A stretch of 64,000 bases of DNA from Hormiphora californensis. Its lineage: Eukaryota > Ctenophora > Tentaculata > Cydippida > Pleurobrachiidae. The stretch is from assembly GCA_020137815.1 (NCBI GenBank), contig CM035358.1:4361614-4425613 (forward strand). Reading direction: 5' to 3'. Below the pieces are notes generated by a model that was given only the letters and a program-made list of their open reading frames with translations, was not told the DNA's origin and did not search any database. Every line of letters begins with the position of its first letter. Position 1 is the stretch's first letter. The position numbers were made by a program, and so were the translations under genes. Below are positions 1 to 9,989 of the stretch, piece by piece.

Positions 1-12
1 ATATTATTTCAG

Positions 13-3000
13 GAAAACTCAATAACAGGAACATGTTTCCGAATCAACCCGATGGGAACACTAAATGCGCTCATGGGCGACTACGGAGCCTTGCAACTCC
101 GGTTCTGGGCGGACGTCCAGGACTACAGTAAAGCAGCAAAAAACAGCCCATACCACGGGTTCACTGTGGCATTCCACGATAGGGACAGCTACGGGTCAAC
201 ACTTAGCTCGGGGTACCTGATGAGCCCGGGTAGTTACTACAAGGTGGACCTGAGAATGCGAAAGGTACGGCGTGTATCCGTCATTGTATTGGGGGAATGA
301 GCCATTCGAATTAAGTTATTCTGTGGTGACAATGTCACAGCTTCATAAGCCACATTGTTTTCCTGCTTAATATTCAGCGCTGGGGGGGGGGGGGGGTTCA
401 AGCCTTTCAGTTCATGATGCCAATATAATGGGGGAAAACAGTCGTGACTGAATTCCTCAGATTCAGGCCAGGGCCTGAGGTCTCCCACCTATTCTTGGCT
501 ATTCCCTGAAAATTACCCTCAGATCTCAGGGGTAAATAGCAAAAACGAAAAGTGACCTGAAACTGAGATTCAGGCACGACTGTTTTCCCTCTGAATGTAT
601 TTATTTCCAATCGGCACGTGATCAACAAACAAGATAGATAATATCTTCCCTCGCTTCATTCTCACATTTCTCTCTTTTCACACACAACTTGTACCTTCAG
701 GAATCTAGGGAGCCCCCTCCGAGCGGTCACTGCGATGATTCTCAACCATTCACCACTTATGGAAATTATTCTGAGGGAGCATGCATCATGGAGTGCAAAG
801 ACAAGTAAGTTGCACTTTACACGTTATGCATCATGGAGTGCAAAGACAAGTAAGTTGCACTTTACACATCATTTTAATTCCTGCAGTAGTATAGATAAGA
901 GAGTAGTATAGATAAGAGAGTAGTATAGATAAGAGATTAACATTGTAATCTCTATACCACTGAGCGAGGTACCATCATAATAGGAGGTAGATTTGTCTGG
1001 TGAAAAAAGCAATGAATTCATTTTTAGTAACATTTCACATTTACATGTCGGTATTATGACATTATTATCATACCCGACACTCTTAGAAGAAGAAGAAGAA
1101 TGTCGGTATTTTACTCTTTTCTCTCTTTAGGGTTCTGAATGACACGTGTGGCTGTGTTAACGTCGTCCCACCAATTAACACCCTCAATTACACTTCCTGC
1201 ACCCTCCAACAGTGGTCCAGCTGTGGACTGAAAACATATCTCGATTGGTGTAAGTCAGGAACCGACCGACACAAGTAAACAACCAATCAGAACTCATGAT
1301 CCACACTATTCCCTGCAGATAAAACTGTACATGATCCACTGCACTTCCCCCCAGATAAAAACTATACAATATGATCCACACTTCCCCAGGTCTAAAAACT
1401 ATAAACATACACTTCCCTGCAGATAAAAACTATACCAACCCTGATACGGAAAACGAGCTGCCGAGTGAGACCATGTGCAGATGTCATCTTCCTTGCACGG
1501 AAACAAACTACGAAGCCAAGGTATGAGCTTTTTGCTGTACAGTGTTTTCACCGCGTACATTGACCTATTAGAATCTTGAAACTAAATTCTTATATATGGC
1601 TGTCTTTTATCCGCAATGCATCAAGTGGACAAGCGATCTAGATACCTTACTCTCGTTTTTTAAGAAACGCTTTAGTAAGAAACTTTTTTATAAGAAACTT
1701 TTCAATTGTAAATCACACAATTCAGAGACACCACAACAAAATAGAACACCCCTAACTTGTTTAGTTTCTTGATAAAGGAGAAATTCTTTTTGTTTTTGGA
1801 TTGCTTACACCAGTAGTTTCCTAGAAAAAAAGTTTCTTATTTAAAAGTTTCTTGAAATATGCGAGCTTAATTAACGAGAGTAAGGTATACATATGTATAT
1901 CGAGCCTCAAATCATTAACCTAGTACCGCTATTGACCAAATGTTTCTCTCATATATATCCAGGTAAGCAGTTCAGATATCCCTATGTCGTATGCAGAAAA
2001 CATGTTTGAAATCGCGGGCATTCGAGGTTATATGCAGCACATTTCGGCCCCAGAACTTGGCATCAACTATAATAAATCATCAGATATCAAGTAAGCTATA
2101 AATGTTATATTGTCATCAAAATTAATATATTGGTTTCGAGAGAACGCCTTGACCATGATCAGCAACAAGCATCTTTCACATTTTATAGATCATCAACTTT
2201 TGCGTTAACTTTAGGGTCACCACACACCAAAGTTAAAATTAAAATTAAAATTTGACGTTTTTGGTCATAACTCTGCCATTTCTTGGCAAAATTGCTTCAT
2301 TTTGGGCTTGTTGGAAAGAGGGCATCGAGCCCGTTCTGAACAGCCCAAGAAACTTGAAATCGGCGCAAAGTGTGCGGCGTTAAGGCGCATAATGCGCGCG
2401 TTAAAATTTTAAAATTTTAACACACACATTTTGCACTGTAACGCCGCACACTTTGCGCCGATTTCAAGTTTCTTGGGCTGTTCAGAACGGGCTCGATGCC
2501 CTCTTTCCAACAAGCCCAAAATGAAGCAATTTTGCCAAGAAATGGCAGAGTTATGACCAAAAACGTCAAATTTTAATTTTAATTTTAACTTTGGTGTGTG
2601 GTGACCCCAATATTATCTAATCATGTTAATCAATATCTAATCATGTTTAACTCAATATTATCTAATCATGTTAATCAATATATCTAATCATGTTATCGTT
2701 AACTCAATATATTATCTAGGGATAACATGATGGTGCTTGAAGTGATGTTCTCCAGCTCCCAGATATCTCAAGTCAAGGAATTCGTCAAGTATACAACCAA
2801 CAATCTCCTTGGTAGGTGCAGCTCAAGAACCGACCGAATCACGAAATACTGGTCCCCGATTGGCTGATAACCAGTCACGTGACCTAAATAACGAGTTCTG
2901 ATTGGTTGTTTACTTGTTTCGGTCGGTTCCTGGTCTGAAGTTATACAACCTCTCAATCTGTCAGCAGCCAATATCAGCTCTGACCACAGTTCTCACGCCC

Positions 3001-3387
3001 TTAGCGCTATGACAGCTCTCAATCTATATAATAGAAGTTGAATCTCTCAGAGGGGTCCTCTCTCGCATAGCTAAAGTAGCAATCTGCTCGTAGTAGGAGA
3101 CACTGTTACGGCGTACGCACAAAAAATTTGCGTGCCACCAATGTGTGGGTGATATTTTTTGTGCGTATCATCCTACTTATCATAAAAGCGGCACCCTTCT
3201 ATAACCCTACTATGACCCCATTTACCTCTTTGCAGGAGACATTGGTGGAGTGCTCGGACTCTTCCTCGGTGCATCTCTCTTCACGATCCTGGAATTCTTC
3301 CAATTCATCATTATGAGCATAGCCAAGTACTGCTGCATGTGGACCCCCGGAGGACGAAAGAAGCTGGAAGCCTCAGAGATGTCCTAG
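13..3387 (+). CDS. DEG/ENaC family sodium channel subunit, 3' part (5' end outside window)
   Basis: Seven exons read through in phase: 13-264, 701-804, 1131-1249, 1423-1520, 1963-2090, 2720-2811, 3236-3387 (TAG). Each is bounded by AG/GT except the first acceptor, which lies at the window edge. The first exon holds a GTCFRINP motif near the start of the large extracellular domain. The next three carry the cysteine-rich region (CDDSQPF, CIMEC, TCGCVNVVPP, CRCHLPC). The last exon gives GDIGGVLGLFLGAS followed by TILEFFQF, which is the second transmembrane segment with the G-x-S selectivity filter typical of the family, then a short basic cytoplasmic tail. TM1 and the N-terminus lie upstream. 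Family members are trimeric amiloride-sensitive cation channels gated by protons, peptides or force; the ligand cannot be told here. The family call is firm. Splice boundaries come from phase continuity and donor quality. Confidence 0.9.
781..867 (+). repeat. 45-bp tandem duplication of the exon 2 donor of the DEG/ENaC gene
   Basis: A 42-bp block (781-822) recurs at 826-867 essentially unchanged. Each copy carries the last ~24 exon bases and a consensus GTAAGT donor (805 and 850). Using the second donor would put an in-frame TAA straight after the true exon end, so the first donor is taken as functional. Just downstream, from about 893, a 17-bp block beginning AGTAGTATAGATAAGAG is repeated three times. 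Confidence 0.9.
1256..1296 (-). mobile_element. Fragment of a ~108-bp MITE with AGGAACCGACCGAA termini
   Basis: This matches the right end of the complete copies at 2824 and 5572, in inverse orientation. It lies directly after the GTAAGT donor of exon 3 of the channel gene (donor at 1250). Only about 41 bp of the element are recognisable. Confidence 0.7.
1303..1435 (+). repeat. Degenerate tandem copies of the exon 4 acceptor
   Basis: Blocks of about 35-40 bp, each with a pyrimidine run, an AG and a sequence like ATAAAAACTATAC, occur with AGs at 1317, 1352, 1388 and 1421. Only the last keeps the phase of exon 4 of the channel gene. Confidence 0.7.
2214..2607. mobile_element. Foldback (long inverted repeat) element in an intron
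   Basis: The sequence from 2214 (GGGTCACCACACACC) is mirrored as its reverse complement to 2607, with arms of roughly 185 bp and a short AT-rich centre near 2410. There is no coding capacity. It lies inside intron 5 of the channel gene and could form a very long RNA hairpin there. No target duplication is evident. Confidence 0.9.
2609..2719 (+). repeat. AATATTATCTAATCATGTTA-type tandem repeats ending at the exon 6 acceptor
   Basis: Variants of TATTATCTAATCATGTTAA repeat four or five times. The final unit becomes TATTATCTAG, the acceptor of exon 6, and the first exon bases (GGATAACATG) resemble the repeat continuation. It looks like another local expansion anchored on a splice junction. Confidence 0.55.
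2824..2932 (+). mobile_element. ~108-bp MITE, full-length copy
   Basis: The ends are AAGAACCGACCGAA and TTCGGTCGGTTCCTG (inverted). The interior matches the copies at 5572 and 59343. It starts 12 bp downstream of the exon 6 donor (2812) of the channel gene. Confidence 0.85.
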
Positions 3388-4291
3388 AAGGGGGCGAGGA
3401 GTAGTACAACTGGTATTATGTAGTAGAGTAATTGGAATGTGATACGGCTTGGAGTGTAAAATGGCGGATAAACTTGAGGGGATCTAGTGTCCTAGTAGTT
3501 CTGTATGATACGCGGCTTCAAGCAAAACTGAACCTGAGATTTTTAAAATCTTAAAATGTTTTTTACAGATACAAACAAAAAATTAATATGTTACAATATC
3601 GAATCAGAGTTAATATACAAGTGAAAAACCACATGATATTGATACGTAGTTAAAAAACTTGAAAGAAGTTCTACTGCATGTCCAATTTTAAAGCACCGTA
3701 CAAAAAGGGAATAAATTAAAGTGTGTTCCGTACAATTTTGCTTTATAATTGGGCTTTATGACACCTGTATTATAGTGTATGGTATATCTTATATGCCGTC
3801 CGTCAATTGACAGACGTATTGAACAAGTTTTATTCTCAAAGTTTACACGTTATATTGCACGTAACAAATTTATAAACTTTTAGATTTTGTTTATTTTTTG
3901 ACGAAAAAAAACACATTTACACACCTCAAACCTCTTACGAGGGTTGTTTCCAGTCTTCACCCAAATCCTATCAGATCCTATCAGTTCATACACCGAACAT
4001 GTTCCCATTTGATCGTACCTGAAAACACAGAGAAACAATTAGTGATGAATACAGCTTGCATCGGTTCAATGCCTTCCAAAATGACATATTTAACGATCTA
4101 TCCCTCTCTATCCCTCTCACTCTCTTTTTCTATTTCTTCATCTCACTCATGCACTACCTTCACTCACATATATTTCTCAACTCCATGCCATTAACCCATA
4201 TTCGGACCATTTCTTTTCTGCCGTTCTTCGCTTTTCAGTGAATCTGATCGTCCCCACACACACACACACTATCTCTCTGAACACACACCTC
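3388..4291. other. 3' flank of the channel gene and intergenic DNA
   Basis: An AATAAA at 3710-3715 could be the polyadenylation signal of the channel gene. The rest is AT-rich, then pyrimidine-rich around 4095-4150. No coding exon is supported. Confidence 0.4.
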
Positions 4292-5475
4292 ATGTCCTCC
4301 GACCAGAAGATCACTAGAAAATCAGTTCGTTTTACGGCCCCCCGTTTTGTTGATGATCCAGAGCATGATAACACAGAGCAGGATGATCAGTTCCCTTCGA
4401 CATCGACATCAGTACCTGCCCCTACAAAGCGGAAAGTGTTCAAACAAAAGTCATCGCTGTGTTTAGTAGGTACGTATAGGTTATAGTCTACTAATCGAAA
4501 CGTGAGAACAAACTATTTCGTTTTGATGGGTTCAAGCGATCCAGGTACGAGTGCGACACCATGTCAAGCACTTTCGACAGTATGTCTTTTCAGATCAAGT
4601 TATAGGTTATATAAACTATAGTTTATTAATAAACACGATATATATCGTATCAATATATTGATCTGTATAGATCTGTATTAGTGCAGCACTTGATTATAGT
4701 AATAAATATATTAGATCTGTGTGGCGTTATATTGGATCAGCTGTGGTGTTATAGTGGAGACAGTCGACCTATACTACCGATATTACTACGCAGTGTGTCT
4801 TTGTATCAGTGTAGTATAATTGTTAGATGGATCCTGCAAGTGCAAAGCGCCGTCCCGGTGTGAGCACTATCGATCAGCAGAGGTTATTTCGCATTCAGCT
4901 CGTTCAAGATCAGAGGCCCGCGGTACAGCTCCCGGCCCGAACCAGTTTGGAATGTACCCCGGAGAGGTACCAGCCAAGGGCTAGCTTAGAGTCACCCGTT
5001 GTTAGCCCACGTGCTATTAGCCCACGTGTTAGGGCACGGACAGGCTCTAGCTCTCTAACTAACGCATCAGGTTATAATATAGTTCAACACATTAAATGTG
5101 TGGGAACCAACACTATAAATTTTATAGTGCTGGTCCCTACTATGTTGTTAATTCGTCGATTTGATTTCTAAAATGTCGTCCATTGCTTAGGTGTGAATCC
5201 GTTGGTTATCTCTGAGTTGATTGCTGAAACTATGGCTGAGCTGGTAGAGGATTTGACATTCATGTCTTTCAACATTGATGATGCCATAGGTGTGTATAAT
5301 TACGTTCACAGTTCTTAGTATAACGTTATCTAATTCGTAGATCAATTAACGATGAACACAAACCGCTGATCAACTTCCCTATATCTCAGGTCGGTGTGAT
5401 AACTTGACAGATTCAGCTGCCTCTATACTGGATAGTCTTGGAGCTGAGAAGGATACTACGAACAAGGGCTGCTAG
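4292..5475 (+). CDS. Predicted five-exon gene, function unknown
   Basis: Proposed exons are 4292-4469, 4545-4579, 4827-5070, 5191-5289 and 5390-5475 (TAG). All junctions keep phase (1, 0, 1, 1) with AG/GT borders; the donor at 5071 (GTTATA) is weak. The product is about 213 aa. The N-terminal part is basic with an acidic patch and Ser/Thr/Pro-rich stretch (SVRFTAPRFVDD), the middle is Arg/Pro/Ser-rich with repeated SPR motifs, and the C-terminal part is acidic and amphipathic (ISELIAETMAELVEDLTFMS). There is no signal peptide, membrane segment or domain I recognise. SPR and serine-rich sequence suggests an intracellular, possibly phosphorylated adaptor, but that is a guess. A shorter gene starting at the ATG at 4827 is also possible. 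The phase continuity over five short exons is the main support. Confidence 0.5.
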
Positions 5476-5571
5476 AAGAACTTGCTGAAGACTGTGTTTA
5501 TCTTTTATTGAGTCTTGGTATCAGCCCTCCTGGCTCCTTCGAAGGGGAGCACGGACACAGAGGGTCGAGAC

Positions 5572-5679
5572 TAGGAACCGACCGAATTAGGAAATACTGG
5601 TCCCTGATTGGCTGATAACCAGTCACGTGACCTAAATAACAAGTTCTGATTGGTTGTTTACTTGTTTCGGTCGGTTCCT
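5572..5679 (+). mobile_element. ~108-bp MITE with a 9-bp target duplication
   Basis: The terminal inverted repeat AGGAACCGACCGAA faces TTCGGTCGGTTCCT. The element is flanked by GGTCGAGAC at 5563-5571 and again at 5680-5688, a 9-bp duplication of the length seen with Mutator-like elements. It lies just 3' of the unknown gene ending at 5475. Confidence 0.85.
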
Positions 5680-5982
5680 GGTCGAGACGTTCCCAAATGA
5701 AGAGTATATTTCGTAATCACTCTATATTGTTCTGATGTTATTTAATTGTTGTATCTACTGCTACACGTACTATATTATTTTACCCCATTATATATCTCAA
5801 GAGAAAGCCAACATTCCAAGCGGTCAGAGCCGTACAGTATATATATATCTAGCTGTATAAATGTGTGAAAATGTGCCTTGTTTGCTAACAATAACGACTC
5901 TACATACACACAGTATACTACTCACATGATCTCTATCTCATTTACTGAGTCTGCATTGTTTTGTTGTTGTTGTTGCTCACTT

Positions 5983-6018
5983 CAAGATTTCATAATGACA
6001 TGTCATTATGAAATCTTG
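5983..6018. repeat. Perfect 36-bp palindrome over the start region of the membrane-protein gene
   Basis: CAAGATTTCATAATGACA at 5983-6000 is followed without spacer by its exact reverse complement to 6018. The candidate start codon ATG at 5995 lies inside the left arm. Confidence 0.95.
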
Positions 6019-6695
6019 ACAGCTGCTACAAGTTATGCACAGCTACCTCGGAGACAGACAGTCCGGGATCAAACTCCGAAACTACGTTACAAGGCTCTTT
6101 TTGTATATGCAGTGGTTGCCAACTTGTTCTTTTCCTGCTTACTCCTGGTGTTGTTACTGGTCTTGGCGGTCGTAGAAAAGGGACAGACTCGCTTGGATTT
6201 TAGTTACTTCAAAAATACATTTTTCGGGAAACGTGAGTACTCAGCTCACCCTTTGCTTTTTGACTACTTTGATATTGTTTTCTTTAGCTCGGATTTTCTG
6301 CAGTACCCTAGAATAGGAAGAAACTAGACCCACTACTATGCATAGTTTGCCAGATGCCAGTAGAAAACGTCAATTAAAACTGTCCTCTTACTGCAGGTGT
6401 GGTGAACACGTGTGCTCTCTTATCTACATTTCTGGGATGCTTCACCACTCTCTTCATGTTCCTATCAACCAGAGTTTCCATGAGAAGGGGAGCCATAGCA
6501 ACCACGATCAGAATAATTCCCCTCATCATTGGACTTACCAACATGGTCGTATATTTCTGGTTTGTCTTTTCTGTTTCTAAAAGTGTGGGACAGAGTGACC
6601 TGTGGTTCTTTATAACTTGGTTACTGGGAATGGGAGGTTATCTTTTAGCGACGGCTATGTACGCTGCATGGATCTATCAGACTTCCTACTGTTAG
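5995..6695 (+). CDS. Predicted small multi-pass membrane protein (two exons)
   Basis: Exon 1 runs 5995-6232 (donor GTGAGT) and exon 2 runs 6397-6695 after a CTGCAG acceptor; the phase is 1/2 and the protein would be about 178 aa. Hydrophobic segments suggest four membrane spans: one in exon 1 (LFVYAVVANLFFSCLLLVLL) and three in exon 2 (TCALLSTFLGCFTTLFMFL, TIRIIPLIIGLTNMVVYFWF, WFFITWLLGMGGYLLATAMY). The first loop is short, so a claudin-type extracellular loop is not obvious. The family was not recognised. The frame is open upstream to 5878, so an earlier start or a further 5' exon is possible. I chose 5995 because it is the last Met before the first membrane segment and because the upstream translation is low-complexity (a cysteine run). 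Confidence 0.6.
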
Positions 6696-7334
6696 GCCGC
6701 CATCGTGTGTTTTGTATAGTTCAATGTTTTTATAAGTTGCTCACTGTTTTTATAAACGTTCAAAGTAAAGTGCGATTTTTAATAATGCGAACCGCTGACG
6801 CGCATTAATAATAACATAATTCCATTTGCGCGTGCTAAATTCTGTTCCTGATAAGATAGAGACTTTCCATTGGTCGCATTGGAAAGATACACTTTTTCTC
6901 TTTCCAACGCAACCAGGATCAAGTCTTTATCTTATCAGGAGCCAGAGATATGATCGAAACAACAGAGAAAAAACTTTCCCACGGTGCGTGGGAAAGTTTT
7001 TTGCGCGCCCCCGGTTCACTTTATTAAAAATTCGACTATACACCAAAATGCCTTTGTTCTAAAGATTCTGATATCTGCATCATTATAATTATTTATGAAA
7101 TATTTCATACGCAATGCCATTACGCATAGTTGTTGAATTCGTTTGTCGCCACGGGATCTCGACGCCACGTGATGATCCGAGCCGACTCAGCGGAAAGAAA
7201 CACCTCTAATTCACCGAATTCCGGGCGATTGGCCAGAGTCCAGACCATAAACAATATCAATAGCTGAGCCCGAGCTACGACTGTTGGTTGCCGGGGTGAA
7301 AGATGGACGCCGGAAGAGTCTAGTTACGTGAAAC
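6696..7334. other. Intergenic DNA with two hairpins
   Basis: 6843-6944 is an imperfect inverted repeat (CTGATAAGATAGAGACTTTC against its complement), related to the core of the foldback element at 53506. 6968-7002 is a perfect hairpin with 16-bp arms (left arm AAAAAACTTTCCCACG) and a GTG loop. No gene was seen. Confidence 0.6.
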
Positions 7335-7459
7335 ACAATTGGCTCCCAGATTTTAATAACAACTGTAGAAGTCTTTAGAAAGTCTAGACGTGTCTTCAAG
7401 ACACGTCTAGACTTTCTAAAGACTTCTACAGTTGTTATTAAAATCTGGGAGCCAATTGT
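7335..7459. repeat. 125-bp near-perfect palindrome with 62-bp arms and a 1-bp centre
   Basis: The left arm is 7335-7396, the centre base is C at 7397 and the right arm is 7398-7459. I saw no mismatch when reading the arms against each other. There is no coding content. Palindromes of this size with almost no spacer are usually unstable, so it is either very young or maintained. Confidence 0.9.
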
Positions 7460-9989
7460 AGCCTGTTTAGTTTGGTGCGTGATACGAAAAAGTACTCTTA
7501 GACAGACTTTTTCAAACTTCAAACGGCTATAGCCACGCAACCACACGGCCAATTTCGGTTAACTAAACGGTACCTAATAGATAATATACAGCAACAACCT
7601 ATAACCCCAGGCATAGCCCAAACATACCACTAAGGGCAGCCGTAACACATCTCAACAACACGAGGCACCAGATCTTAACTTTTGCTCTTGCGAGATCAAA
7701 AAGGGCGCCGTTACGATCTGGGTGTTTGGAGGCCTGTTTACAGGTGCGCGCTGCCAAAAAAGTTGATTCACTAAAATGGCTCTAACCGCCAAACCACTCA
7801 ACCGTTTTGGCTGATTCAAAGTTTATCTGGTAGGGAATGTCAAGGCCTAACCCCAACCCAAACCCTAACCCTACTTTAGCCCTAACCCTAAAAAACTTTA
7901 AGAAATTTCAGAAAACAAAAAGACAAGTAAAAATTATAATAAATTACCCACACACCTTCATACTCTCATTCTCCCTCTCTCTGCTCACTTATCTCGAAAA
8001 TCTACATCTTCCACACTGACTCGGACAACCCTTCTCTTAGTGCCCCGAAGCGCAACAAGTGTTGATCTTAGCAAACTGAATCGTGTCTTTTCTCGGATGA
8101 AGGACACTGTTTCAGCGTAACACTCCTTGTGTTTCTGACAAATCTTCCTGGCCGCTTTGTCCAAAACCTTCCCAACCTCTGCAGCAAAACCTCCCGATGT
8201 GGAGAATACAAGAGGGGTGAATGAACCCTGCTCCACTTCTTGTACCCTTCGCATGTATGCCAGTTTCTTTTGATTTTGGTGCTGTTTATACAGGTTGGAG
8301 ATGGGCACCTTCAGGTAGGATGGGGCGTTTGGATGGAAAACCCGTACATCCATGAAACTGGCCTGCATGTCAGACCACAAGCCACGACAGACAATGTCCA
8401 TTCGTGCTTCAGCTTTGGTATTTGCACTGATTGGCAAGTTGAATCCATCACAGGGCAACATTGGCTGTTCAGTGTTAACGGGTTTAAATCCCGCGTACCG
8501 GAGAATATCGGCCAAGGTATCCCGAAGGTGGTCGTGTCTCCACATGTCAAAGCCTCCAACCTTGCAGATCAAGGCGTGGTCACTGCTGTTTTGTGCCCCA
8601 CAGCCGCATTTCCCGATCAGGTCCGGGAAGTGGAAACAGTATCTGAGCCGAATGGCATCGACAAACTCAAGCTGGTTGAGCTCATGACCGAGTTTCTGTA
8701 GCGGTCGAGCAGTTAGCCAACTAGAAGCACCAGGTTCGGAGCATAGCTCCATTGCCCGCTGTGTCTTCATATCAAGTCCTGTCAAGATATCTGCACGCTC
8801 CGTTGCATGCCTCTCATCAGTGGCGTCGGCACACTTCTTCTTCAACTTTCCGCTTTTCATCTCGGCATCCATGATGTTATTTGGACAGTCCTCTTCCGCC
8901 AGGATAAGAGACACTAGTGGTCCGGTAGCAAAACGGGAATTATTGTATTCTTGATTAGCCGTTTGTACCGGATTTTCCAATGCCATACCTCCCATCTTGA
9001 CGGGGAGTGCTAGGATCCTCCTCTCAATGTCCGAGATATGCTTTCCCACAAATAGGGGTATCAGCTTGTGCCTCAGGATGTCTTCCATAGGTTGGAACAA
9101 GTGCCCTATATCAGGTAGTGTTCGCTGCAGGTACGACCACTTCATTTTCAAACTGCGGACATAGTTCGAATATGCAAGGTGGGGGTGAGTCTTCGCAACA
9201 GTAACCAGGTTTTCAAGGCAGCTCACCCATTCGGACACTTTGTTCGTAACAAATGTTGTTTTGAATTCAGTCGATCCGATTGCTGCACCGAGGTGTCTGG
9301 CACCAGCAGTTGTAATCTGTACACCGGTCTCACCGAATAACTCCTGTGCCTTCTCCAGGTGGTGCTCCTTTGCGATCAGGACACATTTATCGGGGTTGAT
9401 ATGGTATGCTGGACCGTGTGTTGTGATGATTTCATACCACTCATGTAGTCCCGAGATGGTTCCTGCAGCATTTCCATCATCAGCGTACCATACCTGCAGT
9501 ACGTCTTCGAGATCAGCCAGACTAATCAGGGGGAGAATGCCGATACTGTACATTGCCATTGCAGATGGACAGCCCTGCGTGGCACCCTCTTCGCTCATCA
9601 ACACTTGGTTTCCGACGTACAATGGTGATGGTGCCCCGTATAGATTGTTGAACAGTTGTGCCAGTATGGGACATAGTCTGTCAACACTATGCAGCGCAAG
9701 TCCTCTGTTCAAGCGATTGAAGGCGTTACTTGCATCTAACAGAAGAGCACCCTCACAATCAGCTTCCTCAAACCGATCGGACAGTGAATGAATGGCTGCC
9801 TCACAGCCGCCAGACTGCCCTGCAGCCAACTGTACACAGTTTGCAGCAACTTTAATCGCTACACGCTTGGAGAAGATAATAGCTTTGACGACTATTCTCC
9901 TGAACACTTCTCCAATACCGATTGGCCGAGTACCACCATCTGTCTTCTCCAGTGGAATCAGGCGAGACGAGCAGAATATTGCAAGAAAG

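Noticed and set aside
8240-9791. Several + strand frames of 74-183 codons
   Set aside because: Antisense shadows of the RT coding sequence on the - strand.
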